The notes beneath the pieces are model-generated. The model ran no database searches and was not told where the DNA came from. It was given only the letters and a program-made list of their open reading frames with translations. 64,000 nucleotides of DNA from the NCBI RefSeq assembly GCF_900129385.1, contig NZ_FQVO01000011.1, forward strand, positions 62,001 through 126,000, in the 5' to 3' direction. The stretch's first letter is position 1. Each line of letters starts with the position of its first letter. A program made the position numbers and the translations under genes. Positions 44,999-52,158 of the stretch are shown here, in pieces. This DNA comes from Chryseobacterium takakiae. GTDB taxonomy: Bacteria; Bacteroidota; Bacteroidia; Flavobacteriales; Weeksellaceae.

Positions 44999-46521
44999 TT
45001 TCTAACATTTCTATATGCGAATTTAACTATTTTTTTAAACTGTTCGTCATTCAGCTTGTAGAATCCTATACCTAAACTACTTGGATTTTCTAATACTCCT
45101 ATATCAATTAAATTTTTTAAAGTAGGCTTGGGAGTAGGAAAGGAAAAAGCATGTAAAAAGTTAATAATAAATGGTTTATAGTCTCCTTTTTTATTCCACC
45201 ACTTATTTAGTAAGTCTTCCTTATTTATTAATGTCCTTCTATTACAGCTATTAAAAAAATCGTCAAAATTTTTAAAATCAGTCTTAATACCTTCGACAAT
45301 ACAAATTGATGTAATTGTACTGGAATGAATTTTTGGATCAGTTTCTCCAATTCTGTAAACTAAAAATATGTCTCCAGACTTTAAATTTCTTTGTGGAGAG
45401 TGAGATATATATACTTTTCCAATTCTATTTCTGTGAGGGGCATTTTCTTGATAAAGAGTTTTGTCCTCCTTTGTATTTATACTATCTGGAAATAGTTCAG
45501 TATGATATTGAGGTTCTATTTTAATAATATATTTATCAGTCTCTTTTGAGAAAAAAGGAAAGCTAATTCTTGGATTATTGATGTCAATTATATTTTTTTT
45601 AGAGAAAGGTTTAACATAGACTTTCTCTTCTCCATTTGATGTAGTTTTTATCCCATGATAGATGAATCCCCATTCTTCTAACATTTCAATTAGTTGTATT
45701 TGTTCTGGTCTTCTATCAAAAATAGTTACGTAAATTTCATCAACTTTATACTGAAATGCATTGTCAAACACTATTTTTAAAAATCTTTCACCAATTTTAT
45801 ACCCATTTCCAGTAACCTTTAATGTCCCAATTTTCAACCTTCTTTTAGTTTTAAATGCAGGAGTGATATTTGAATAATCTTCGCCTTTATCTTCTACTTT
45901 AATAAAGAGAAATGCGGATAAAATACCATCGCTATTACATATATAACATGGATTTTCTGTCTTTTTATTGAACCACCACTCAAATTCAGAATAATCTTGT
46001 TTGAAAGAATCAAAAAAAGGATCTGATAAATCAATTTGCCCGAAATCAGCTTGTTTAACAGCTAATATATCATATGGAATTAAACTGGGATTTTCAGCTA
46101 TCACCTTTTCAAGAAATTTTTGAATGGTAAACACTCTATCATTAATATTTAAAGCTTCTGCTTTTTTATGAATCTTTTTATCTTCCGAAATAAGAATATC
46201 TATGCGATTTTCAAATATCTCATTTAAGATTTTAGTATCATTTTTGTCATTCAAATCTTTATCAAATTCATTGCTTATTTTAGATATTACTTCTTTAAAA
46301 GGAGCTAAATACTTGATTTGGTTATAGTTTTCAATTTTGATGCTCATCGTTTCTTTGGCATCATTATCCCTAAACCTATTTAATTCTTCAATGGTTATCG
46401 GGTGTATATATTTGGAGTATTTTAGATTATCAATCCATTTAAATAATGTTCCTATTTCTGGTTTGTGGGCTTTATTTGCTTCTCTATGAATGATTATATT
46501 GGTGTCAAGAAGGATTTTCAT
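44995..46521 (-). CDS. PIN-GNAT-PUA/ASCH-like fusion protein
   Basis: This 508-residue protein joins three parts. Residues 1-145 form a PIN nuclease domain with acidic residues D6 (LLDTNIII), E45/E46 (ITIEEL), D95 and D114 (ILISEDKKI). About 160-300 look like a GNAT fold (GTLKVTGNGYKIGERFLK, then EEWGFIYHG), although the acetyl-CoA loop is not canonical. About 360-508 look PUA/ASCH/EVE-like (KSGDIFLVYRIG, SICIVEGI). It overlaps the kinase-like gene by 17 bases. PIN-GNAT proteins exist elsewhere; their function is not settled. Confidence 0.72.
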   Translation of the reverse strand: MKILLDTNIIIHREANKAHKPEIGTLFKWIDNLKYSKYIHPITIEELNRFRDNDAKETMSIKIENYNQIKYLAPFKEVISKISNEFDKDLNDKNDTKILNEIFENRIDILISEDKKIHKKAEALNINDRVFTIQKFLEKVIAENPSLIPYDILAVKQADFGQIDLSDPFFDSFKQDYSEFEWWFNKKTENPCYICNSDGILSAFLFIKVEDKGEDYSNITPAFKTKRRLKIGTLKVTGNGYKIGERFLKIVFDNAFQYKVDEIYVTIFDRRPEQIQLIEMLEEWGFIYHGIKTTSNGEEKVYVKPFSKKNIIDINNPRISFPFFSKETDKYIIKIEPQYHTELFPDSINTKEDKTLYQENAPHRNRIGKVYISHSPQRNLKSGDIFLVYRIGETDPKIHSSTITSICIVEGIKTDFKNFDDFFNSCNRRTLINKEDLLNKWWNKKGDYKPFIINFLHAFSFPTPKPTLKNLIDIGVLENPSSLGIGFYKLNDEQFKKIVKFAYRNVRK

Positions 46522-47032
46522 CTTTAATATGTTTTAATAAATTTTCAAGGTCTTGATTTAAAATGAACAAAGGTTTTTTAAGATATTCAGATAAGAATTT
46601 TGCATATTTTACTTCTTCATCTTGAAAATGGATTAAGAAGTCTAAATCATAAAGTTTAGAGTCCCTTTGTTCCAACCTTTTTTTTATCTCAGTTGGTTCA
46701 TCAATTTTTATGCTTAATGATATAGGATTGATCTTTTCAAAAGTTTTAAGGGTAACTTTTTCAATTTCATCTTGCTTGTTTATAAGACAATAATGACCAT
46801 CCAAAAGGAATTGATTGTCATTATTCACAATTTGTTCTAAATTAACGATAAGTTTATTTTGCGTAAAAGAAATGTTATCAACTTTTTTATTTTCTTTATG
46901 GCTAATATCTTCCCATTTTAAAACCTTGCTCGCTTCAAGATGGATTAAGCTTGATTTAGAAAGTATTTTTTCGGCTGTAGTACCTTTACCTGAGCCATGT
47001 ATCCCACCCAGGAAGTATATATTATTAAACAT
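46505..47032 (-). CDS. P-loop nucleotide kinase-like protein, first gene of the cargo operon
   Basis: This 175-residue protein has Walker A GGIHGSGKGTT (residues 9-19), a second-strand LLDGHYCLIN (about 76-85) and a lid-like KKRLEQRDSKLYDLDFL. It resembles small adenylate-kinase-like P-loop proteins. No substrate can be named. In known examples this type is found next to PIN/GNAT and ASCH genes. Its last 17 bases overlap the PIN-fusion gene. Confidence 0.72.
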   Translation of the reverse strand: MFNNIYFLGGIHGSGKGTTAEKILSKSSLIHLEASKVLKWEDISHKENKKVDNISFTQNKLIVNLEQIVNNDNQFLLDGHYCLINKQDEIEKVTLKTFEKINPISLSIKIDEPTEIKKRLEQRDSKLYDLDFLIHFQDEEVKYAKFLSEYLKKPLFILNQDLENLLKHIKDENPS

Positions 47033-47088
47033 GTTACTTAAGTTTTAGGCTTATTGGGTTGCCTTAATTTTTACGGAAGGCTTTCAAT

Positions 47089-47199
47089 ATTAGTTTTTTA
47101 CAAATGTATATAATCTTATTTGGTTTATTTTATGGATTCCCGTAATTTGATTATTAAAATTTTTACCAAAAAGATTTTACCAATTAGTTTTTTACAAAT
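47089..47199. repeat. Pair of 17-bp direct repeats flanking a 77-base spacer
   Basis: attagttttttacaaat occurs at 47089-47105 and again at 47183-47199. The second copy encodes the last codons of the SIR2-like gene. The first lies in the leader of the six-gene operon. The pair may mark a recombination junction. Confidence 0.5.
47101..47108 (-). promoter_or_regulatory. Candidate -7 box for the cargo operon
   Basis: TACATTTG on the minus strand fits TAnnTTTG, 68 bases before the first start codon (47032). It overlaps a 17-bp repeat that is also found at the end of the SIR2-like gene. Confidence 0.4.
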
Positions 47200-47810
47200 C
47201 GCAGAATGAAATCAAATTGATAAACGATGTAATCTTGATTACTTGTTAGTTTCAAATCACTGTTTTCTATAATTACATTGCCATTTTCAATAACCGGTTC
47301 ATGTTCACCTTTTTTATCAATGCCTTTTATAACATTTTTTATTTTGTCTACACAATCAGCAATATCAATCTCGTCTTTAGGTATATAATCTTTTGCTGTA
47401 TTTGCTATAGATAATAATTTTTCCAGGTTTTTGATAATTTCCCCATCATCATATTTATCGTCATAATTTAGTTTTTCGCATAACAAGGTAAATTTATCTT
47501 TTGTTAGTTCATTTTCTGAATCATCCCAGAGTTGGGATAATATTTTTCCTTTCTTGTCTGCATTGCCAATGTCAACTGATGAACCTGCACCAGTAAGAAT
47601 AGCTAAATTTTCAAATTGATTATTAAGAAGTTTCTTATAAGAATTCCTTTTTATTTCTTCGGCGTATGCTTCTTTATTAGGATTTTCGCCATCTTTAAAG
47701 ACATGTACAATATTATCTATAAATACATCTTTAACAATACTTTTTTTAGAGCTATCTTCAATATATGTAAGTGCAACTGAATTCTTACCGTTCAGATATA
47801 AATATTTCAT
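47184..47810 (-). pseudogene. SIR2-like defence gene, 3'-truncated
   Basis: This 208-residue frame has the start of a SIR2-family NADase domain: FENLAILTGAGSSVDIG with the GAGSS nucleotide loop, then GKILSQLWDD. SIR2 defence proteins are usually twice this length or more, and the catalytic Asn/His region is not seen before the frame ends. It is therefore probably a remnant. It has a normal ATG at 47810 and could still be translated. It lies just upstream of the six-gene operon. Confidence 0.6.
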
Positions 47811-47884
47811 GGGAATTAGATTTAGTAATAAAATTACAGATTTTTTTTCTAAAAAAATTTTTCTTTAAAAAAATATTCACACTC

Positions 47885-47940
47885 GATGCCCCTCAAAATC
47901 AACCCACACCCATCTTGGGGAAAGAAGATTCCCCTACACC
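47885..47940. other. GC-richer patch with a short inverted repeat
   Basis: In the AT-rich gap 47811-48058 there is a block with gatgcccctc and the inverted repeat ggggaa/ttcccc (47917-47922 and 47929-47934). It could be a regulatory or origin-like site; nothing more specific is visible. Confidence 0.3.
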
Positions 47941-48058
47941 TTTATAAGAAAACGAAAATTTTACAGGAACAATTATAAATTCAAGTTGAAAGCTGGGTTT
48001 ATTTGTGCTGTTTAATTTCAATTCTTGTGGTGTTATTTCTAACTCAAAATCAAAAACA

Positions 48059-48406
48059 ATGGTAAGAATTATCAATTACAAAAGAAGAGTAGCAGAGAAC
48101 AAGGAGTTCTTTGTACTTGAAGTTTCAGGAGGTATTGAAATGGTATTAAGCAAAACTACAGGAATGTATTATGCCACCTCTAAGAAAGCTACTATTACGT
48201 CTACATTCGATGAAGAAACCTGTAAATCTTTAGTGGGTTCAGAATTTCCAGGCTCAATTGTAAAAGAAGAATGTAAACCCTATGAATACACTATTCAAGA
48301 TACAGGAGAAATCATTACATTGTCTCACAGGTATGTTTACAGAGCAGAAGAATTTAGCGCTTCTAAAGTATATTCAGCTCCGGGTAACTTTGCAATGGCT
48401 GAGTAA
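48059..48406 (+). CDS. Hypothetical protein common in Bacteroidota islands
   Basis: This 115-residue protein starts at ATG 48059 (MVRIINYKRR). It has FFVLEVSGGIEMVLSKTTG, SKKATITSTFDEETCK and YEYTIQDTGEIITLSHRY. I recall similar short proteins as a repeated feature of Bacteroidota mobile islands with RadC and DUF3987, but no function is known. The frame is open upstream to 48005, but that part is not protein-like. Confidence 0.7.
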   Translation: MVRIINYKRRVAENKEFFVLEVSGGIEMVLSKTTGMYYATSKKATITSTFDEETCKSLVGSEFPGSIVKEECKPYEYTIQDTGEIITLSHRYVYRAEEFSASKVYSAPGNFAMAE

Positions 48407-48413
48407 ATTTCCT

Positions 48414-48480
48414 AAAATGTCCAAATTTTACTGTTGAATCTTATATAGGTTCAGGTAAAATCTGGACATTTTTATTTTTT
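48414..48480 (+). terminator. Long-stem terminator
   Basis: Arms aaaatgtccaaattttac and gtaaaatctggacatttt pair over most of their length around a loop of about 22 bases, followed by a T-rich run. Confidence 0.6.
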
Positions 48481-48565
48481 AGCTGCACAAAATTTCCTTT
48501 TATATAATATAGTGTAAGGAAAAAATGTGCAGGATAATTTAATACTTCATCTGGAAATAAATATT

Positions 48566-48742
48566 ATGAATCAGGTGAAAAGCGAATATATTCACAATTA
48601 TACGTTTATTATTCGAGTGTTACCTGTAGATATAAGATGCTATGTAGTTCCAGATGTAATGCGAAGGCTTGAACAACTTTTGCAAACCCTTACAGGAAAT
48701 CTGGAGATAAAAGATTTACTTTTGTGCTTTCTTACAAAATAA
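48566..48742 (+). CDS. Small hypothetical protein
   Basis: A 58-residue frame from ATG 48566 (MNQVKSEYIHNYTFIIRVLP) with no recognisable domain. It lies between a terminator and the convergent XRE gene. Codon use is like other island genes, but the short length makes it uncertain. Confidence 0.4.
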   Translation: MNQVKSEYIHNYTFIIRVLPVDIRCYVVPDVMRRLEQLLQTLTGNLEIKDLLLCFLTK

Positions 48743-48807
48743 CATCAGAATAACAACTATTTCCCTTATACAGGTGTTTTGTAAGGATTAGTATAAATAG
48801 CTAAAAC

Positions 48808-49056
48808 TTACTCAAGCAAGGTATTGAACTTTAGAATCTCGAAGGTTTCAATTTCTAACTTTTGAGCAATAATATGCAAAGTATATGCGGTAGGATTGGT
48901 GTTTCCAGCTTCTAACCTGGACATATTAGACTTTTCAAAATTGCATAAAGCCGCTAATTCAACTTGAGAAATGTTTTTCTTTTCTCTAAGCTGTTTTATG
49001 CGCTTTCCTATTGCAACCTGATACGCTTTTTTATCCACTTTAGCTGAATTAAACAA
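48808..49056 (-). CDS. XRE-family transcription regulator
   Basis: This 82-residue protein is almost all one HTH_3 domain: IGKRIKQLREKKNISQVELAALCNFEKSNMSRLEAGN in parts, then TLHIIAQKL. It is divergent from four unknown genes that start at 49221. Two 12-bp direct repeats in the shared gap could be its operators. Confidence 0.85.
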   Translation of the reverse strand: MFNSAKVDKKAYQVAIGKRIKQLREKKNISQVELAALCNFEKSNMSRLEAGNTNPTAYTLHIIAQKLEIETFEILKFNTLLE

Positions 49057-49146
49057 TAATTAGAATGCACTTTAACTACGGAAACCGTAAAGAAATGTGA
49101 TAAACTCTAACTCTATTTGTTTATTAATATTAATAGCCAAAAATGG

Positions 49147-49197
49147 TCATAAATGATAATTGTATGGTTATCATAAATGATACATTTACTATATTTG
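49147..49197 (+). promoter_or_regulatory. Candidate operator repeats and -7 box for the right cargo block
   Basis: tcataaatgata occurs at 49147-49158 and 49171-49182, 24 bases apart. A TATATTTG box (49190-49197) follows, 23 bases before the ATG at 49221. The second repeat ends seven bases before the box, so a bound regulator would cover the promoter. Confidence 0.45.
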
Positions 49198-49220
49198 AAA
49201 AACTTTAATAACTATATATT

Positions 49221-49658
49221 ATGAAATGTAATTACATTCTATTTTTAATCTTATTTTCAACTTTGTCATTTCAATTCTGTTATTCACAACAAAATATGAC
49301 GATTGACACACAATACAGAATTAAGCCAGATAGGAGTGTTGCTAAAGAAAACTATTATTTTGGATTTTTTCCTTCTGATGGGATTCTCTACACAAATGAT
49401 AAAGACTTAAGGATTCAAAAACAATACTATATAAAGTTTAAGAATACCTTTTATGACAATGCTAATTTGTTTAATGTTGCCTATACAACAGATGCTGTAC
49501 AACATACGTTAAAAAAAAGACCAAATTCAGAGTTGGGAGCATTTTCAATTATTTATGATGAGAAAAATGGACAGGTAGTTGGAGTTAGGGTTGTTACACA
49601 AGATTCAAGTGAAATCTATTTAACGGAATTTGGGGCGAAACTTTTAAATAAAATTTAG
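49221..49658 (+). CDS. Hypothetical secreted protein
   Basis: This 145-residue protein has a signal peptide (about 1-23, LFLILFSTLSFQFCYSQ). The mature part is polar, with YYFGFFPSDGILYTNDKD and a C-terminus VVGVRVVTQDSSEIYLTEFG. I do not recognise it. It is the first of four unknown genes and ends four bases before the next one. Confidence 0.6.
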   Translation: MKCNYILFLILFSTLSFQFCYSQQNMTIDTQYRIKPDRSVAKENYYFGFFPSDGILYTNDKDLRIQKQYYIKFKNTFYDNANLFNVAYTTDAVQHTLKKRPNSELGAFSIIYDEKNGQVVGVRVVTQDSSEIYLTEFGAKLLNKI

Positions 49659-49662
49659 CCTC

Positions 49663-50076
49663 ATGATTATCTTATTGAAACTACTAATAGGGATAATTGT
49701 TACTCTGATTGTAATATGGCTGACAATACTTAACGTAAGTGAAAACAAAAGAAAATTAATTAATCTTTGCGGCTATTTACTTATTTTTGGAGGACTTATA
49801 GGAATTGGCTTTATTCCAGATAATGATTACGAAGATGGAACTTACTGTGCAGAAATTCATTACTATAATCCAGAAACCGAGACTGAATCTAAATATTTTT
49901 TACCAGTTTTTGTCAAAGGTGGTAAATTAGTTAAGCTACAATGGTCAAATGATGGATGGTTAGATGAATCTCATTTTAAAGCACCAAATATTTCAGATGG
50001 TACAGCTACATTTACTTCTGATAGTGGTTACGAATATAAAGTGGAATTATTAAACAGTAAAAGTAAATGTAACTGA
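49663..50076 (+). CDS. Hypothetical membrane protein
   Basis: This 137-residue protein has two helices (about 4-24 and 33-52). An extracytoplasmic part with DGTYCAEIHYYNPETETES and VFVKGGKLVKLQWSNDGWLD follows. No family is recognised. It ends directly before the next start codon, which suggests translational coupling in one operon. Confidence 0.6.
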   Translation: MIILLKLLIGIIVTLIVIWLTILNVSENKRKLINLCGYLLIFGGLIGIGFIPDNDYEDGTYCAEIHYYNPETETESKYFLPVFVKGGKLVKLQWSNDGWLDESHFKAPNISDGTATFTSDSGYEYKVELLNSKSKCN

Positions 50077-50712
50077 ATGAAACTAGAGATTATAAATTCT
50101 TTAAATAATCTAAAACTGCTTAACGACAATCCTTTCACATTACAAAAGATTGCTTATTGGCTGTATGAATATAACGATTTACACAAGGAAGTTAAAAATT
50201 ATTCTAAGAATCTTTGCGAGGAGTGTCGACAATGGAAAGCTAATGGTTTGCCTTATGACTGTTTACAAGAAGCAGATTATTGTACTAAGAGATACAGCTA
50301 TTTTACAAATTTTTATGAAGAAGTTGAATATGGGATAAAAATGCAAGAATTAGATACAGTTTGTAAAGTTGCACTTGAAGAATACAAAACCTATAACAAT
50401 GATTCACAATTAAAAGAATGGTTGATAAAGTACTTTGATATTGGCTACAACAAACTGGCTATTTTCTATTATGACCATCTGGACTATAGTGTTGATAATG
50501 ATGAGGTAGTTCATCCTCATTTTGGAAATTCGCCAATAGGAGAATTTGGAGTTTGTATTGACAGAAAGTATTACGAAAACCTTATTGAATTTGATGATGT
50601 ATTTAAAATGTTACTTTATGAGAGAAATATATATCCAGAAAAACTAAAAGAAATAGAGGAGGAAATGCAGAAGGTAGCTGTACCTATGATTCCAATTCCT
50701 AAAATTGATTAA
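50077..50712 (+). CDS. Hypothetical protein with a Cys cluster
   Basis: This 211-residue soluble protein has a cluster of Cys residues at about 46-68 (LCEECRQWKANGLPYDC, then ADYC) which could bind metal. The rest is helical and acidic. I do not recognise it. Its ATG follows the previous stop directly, and a terminator comes after it. Confidence 0.6.
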   Translation: MKLEIINSLNNLKLLNDNPFTLQKIAYWLYEYNDLHKEVKNYSKNLCEECRQWKANGLPYDCLQEADYCTKRYSYFTNFYEEVEYGIKMQELDTVCKVALEEYKTYNNDSQLKEWLIKYFDIGYNKLAIFYYDHLDYSVDNDEVVHPHFGNSPIGEFGVCIDRKYYENLIEFDDVFKMLLYERNIYPEKLKEIEEEMQKVAVPMIPIPKID

Positions 50713-50715
50713 CAG

Positions 50716-50737
50716 CCACCTTTGAGGTGGTTTTTTT
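50716..50737 (+). terminator. Rho-independent terminator
   Basis: Stem ccacc/ggtgg with a 5-base loop is followed by seven T, between two genes of the right cargo block. Confidence 0.75.
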
Positions 50738-50751
50738 AGACCCTTAAATTA

Positions 50752-51138
50752 ATGAAAAACGACATTTATGATCACTTAATTTTTAAACTTAACAGTGAAT
50801 ATGCAGAATACGAATTTGACCTTATTTCAATACCACCATATGAATTCACTGAGAATGAATTGTCATTAAAACCTTATGAATACTTTGGGGAGATATATGA
50901 GACTTTGGAGCTAAGGACAAAACATATTCTTCTGTATTTTAATGCCAATGTATTAATGAAAGTAGAATTCCTATATCCAGGTGACATTTTAGATTTTTTA
51001 AAACAGAAATTAGAAGAGATACAGGATATTGATTTACCAGAATATATGATGTTAATTCTAAGAAGGAATATGAAATTCTCTGTATTGATGTATCAACATA
51101 AACTATTACAAAAAAATTTAATCCAAAGAAATGAATAA
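50752..51138 (+). CDS. Hypothetical island protein
   Basis: This 128-residue protein is acidic and Tyr/Leu-rich, with no signal or membrane helix. No family is recognised. It starts 15 bases after a terminator and overlaps the RadC-like gene by eight bases, so these two may form a separate unit. Confidence 0.55.
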   Translation: MKNDIYDHLIFKLNSEYAEYEFDLISIPPYEFTENELSLKPYEYFGEIYETLELRTKHILLYFNANVLMKVEFLYPGDILDFLKQKLEEIQDIDLPEYMMLILRRNMKFSVLMYQHKLLQKNLIQRNE

Positions 51139-51580
51139 TACTATATCAGAAGTTTCTGAAATACAGGTTTCTTATAAACCTAACAAAATTTTAAGTTCAA
51201 AGATTACTACAAGCTTTGATGCTATTCAAATTATAAGAAAATTTTGGAATGAAGAAACAATACAAATGCAGGAAGAAGTAAAAGTAATTTTACTTAATAA
51301 TTTGAACTGCGTTTTAGGAATTTATAATTTATCCAAAGGTGGAATTACAAGTAGCTTAGTGGATGTCAGACTTATTTTATCTGTAGCACTGAAATGTTTG
51401 GCTACAGGTATTATATTGGTCCACAATCATCCAAGTGGAAATATAAAACCAAGTTCAGCAGATTTGAGCATTGTAAAGAAATTAAACGAGAGCTGTAGGC
51501 TTATGGATATTACTTTGTTTGATAGCATCATCATTACAAAAGAAAACTACATGAGTTTTGCTGATGATGGATTATTGTAG
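51131..51580 (+). CDS. RadC-like JAB-domain protein
   Basis: This 149-residue protein has the JAMM metal motif in VHNHPSGNIKPSSADL, and earlier VILLNNLNCVLGIYNLSKGG. It lacks the N-terminal helix-hairpin-helix part of chromosomal RadC. Short proteins of this type are very common in Bacteroidota islands, and their role is unknown. It is the last gene before attR. Confidence 0.88.
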   Translation: MNNTISEVSEIQVSYKPNKILSSKITTSFDAIQIIRKFWNEETIQMQEEVKVILLNNLNCVLGIYNLSKGGITSSLVDVRLILSVALKCLATGIILVHNHPSGNIKPSSADLSIVKKLNESCRLMDITLFDSIIITKENYMSFADDGLL

Positions 51581-51639
51581 TATTGCAAATATTGCAGATT
51601 TTGCAAGTTTACATTAGTTTCAAGAGAGTAATGGTTTTA

Positions 51640-51659
51640 GCTGCAACATTACTGCAACA
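51640..51659 (+). repeat. Right subterminal repeat, candidate integrase arm site
   Basis: gctgcaacattactgcaaca matches 36097-36116 with one difference. It is 126 bases inside attR, in the same orientation as the left copy. Confidence 0.45.
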
Positions 51660-51785
51660 ATTAGATTTACTCATTGAAGAAAAATAATAATAAATGAAAA
51701 GTTTTAGAATTTTAATTATTAGTAAATTACTGAAAAATAGATGAATACAAATAAATGCAAAAGATTGAAGATTATATTTAATCGT

Positions 51786-51828
51786 CTCATAATCAGGTGG
51801 TCCTTGGTTCGAGCCCAAGTGGGACCAC
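51786..51828 (+). other. attR: right attachment site, partial tRNA copy
   Basis: This 43-base segment matches the tRNA from the anticodon loop to just past the discriminator base, with two differences. Both differences fall on one T-stem base pair: C36024-G36038 of the tRNA is T51804-A51818 here, so pairing is kept. The 5' half of the tRNA is absent. Confidence 0.88.
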
Positions 51829-51861
51829 GACTTCGAAGAATAGATATCTTCAAAAAATTAC

Positions 51862-51895
51862 AAAGAGACTGTCTTTTGAGACAGTCTCTTTTTTC
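51862..51895 (+). terminator. Rho-independent terminator
   Basis: A 13-bp perfect stem (aaagagactgtct and its complement) with loop tttg runs into T residues, 34 bases after attR. It was probably the tRNA terminator before the island came in. Confidence 0.8.
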
Positions 51896-52127
51896 TATGT
51901 GAATTCTTTATTACTGAAATAAGAATTGTTATTAAGAAAACATATATTAATTAAAATTAAAATTGCAAATAGTTTTTCATAATTAGATACTGTTGGTAAA
52001 ATAATTACGTTAAGTAGTTTTAAATGTGTTTTTTAGAAACTATATATTCTTAAGTATTTAAAACGAATGAGCTTTTTATTCAAAAAAATTGGACTGCCCG
52101 GGCTTATTTTTTAAATCAAGCTTTTTA

Positions 52128-52135
52128 TATCTTTG
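52128..52135 (+). promoter_or_regulatory. Candidate -7 box for the endonuclease gene
   Basis: TATCTTTG fits TAnnTTTG, 24 bases before the ATG at 52159. No -33 TTG is seen at the usual distance. Confidence 0.45.
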
Positions 52136-52158
52136 CATGAAATTAAATACTAAGATTT

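Larger units (their letters stand above)
36006..51828. mobile_element. tRNA-integrated genomic island, about 15.8 kb
   Basis: The island is bounded by 43-bp direct repeats of the tRNA 3' half. It has an excisionase-like HTH gene, a DUF3987 ATPase, a tyrosine integrase, a Sak4-like ATPase, DUF3871 and RadC-like genes, and is visibly more AT-rich than the flanks. It has no phage structural, relaxase or type IV secretion genes, which suggests a satellite or non-autonomous element. Cargo includes a six-gene operon (42361-47032), a SIR2-like remnant (47184-47810) and an XRE-controlled block (48808-51138). Confidence 0.88.
51829..52158. other. Gene-free region right of the island
   Basis: About 330 bases with a terminator (51862-51895) and a promoter box (52128-52135) and no frame worth calling. 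It was presumably next to the tRNA before insertion. Confidence 0.5.

Noticed and set aside
36006..51828. The island as a complete prophage or conjugative element
   Set aside because: No capsid, portal, terminase, tail, relaxase or transfer genes are seen.
51786..51828. A second tRNA gene at the right end of the island
   Set aside because: Only the 3' half matches; there is no acceptor 5' strand or D arm, so it cannot fold as a tRNA.
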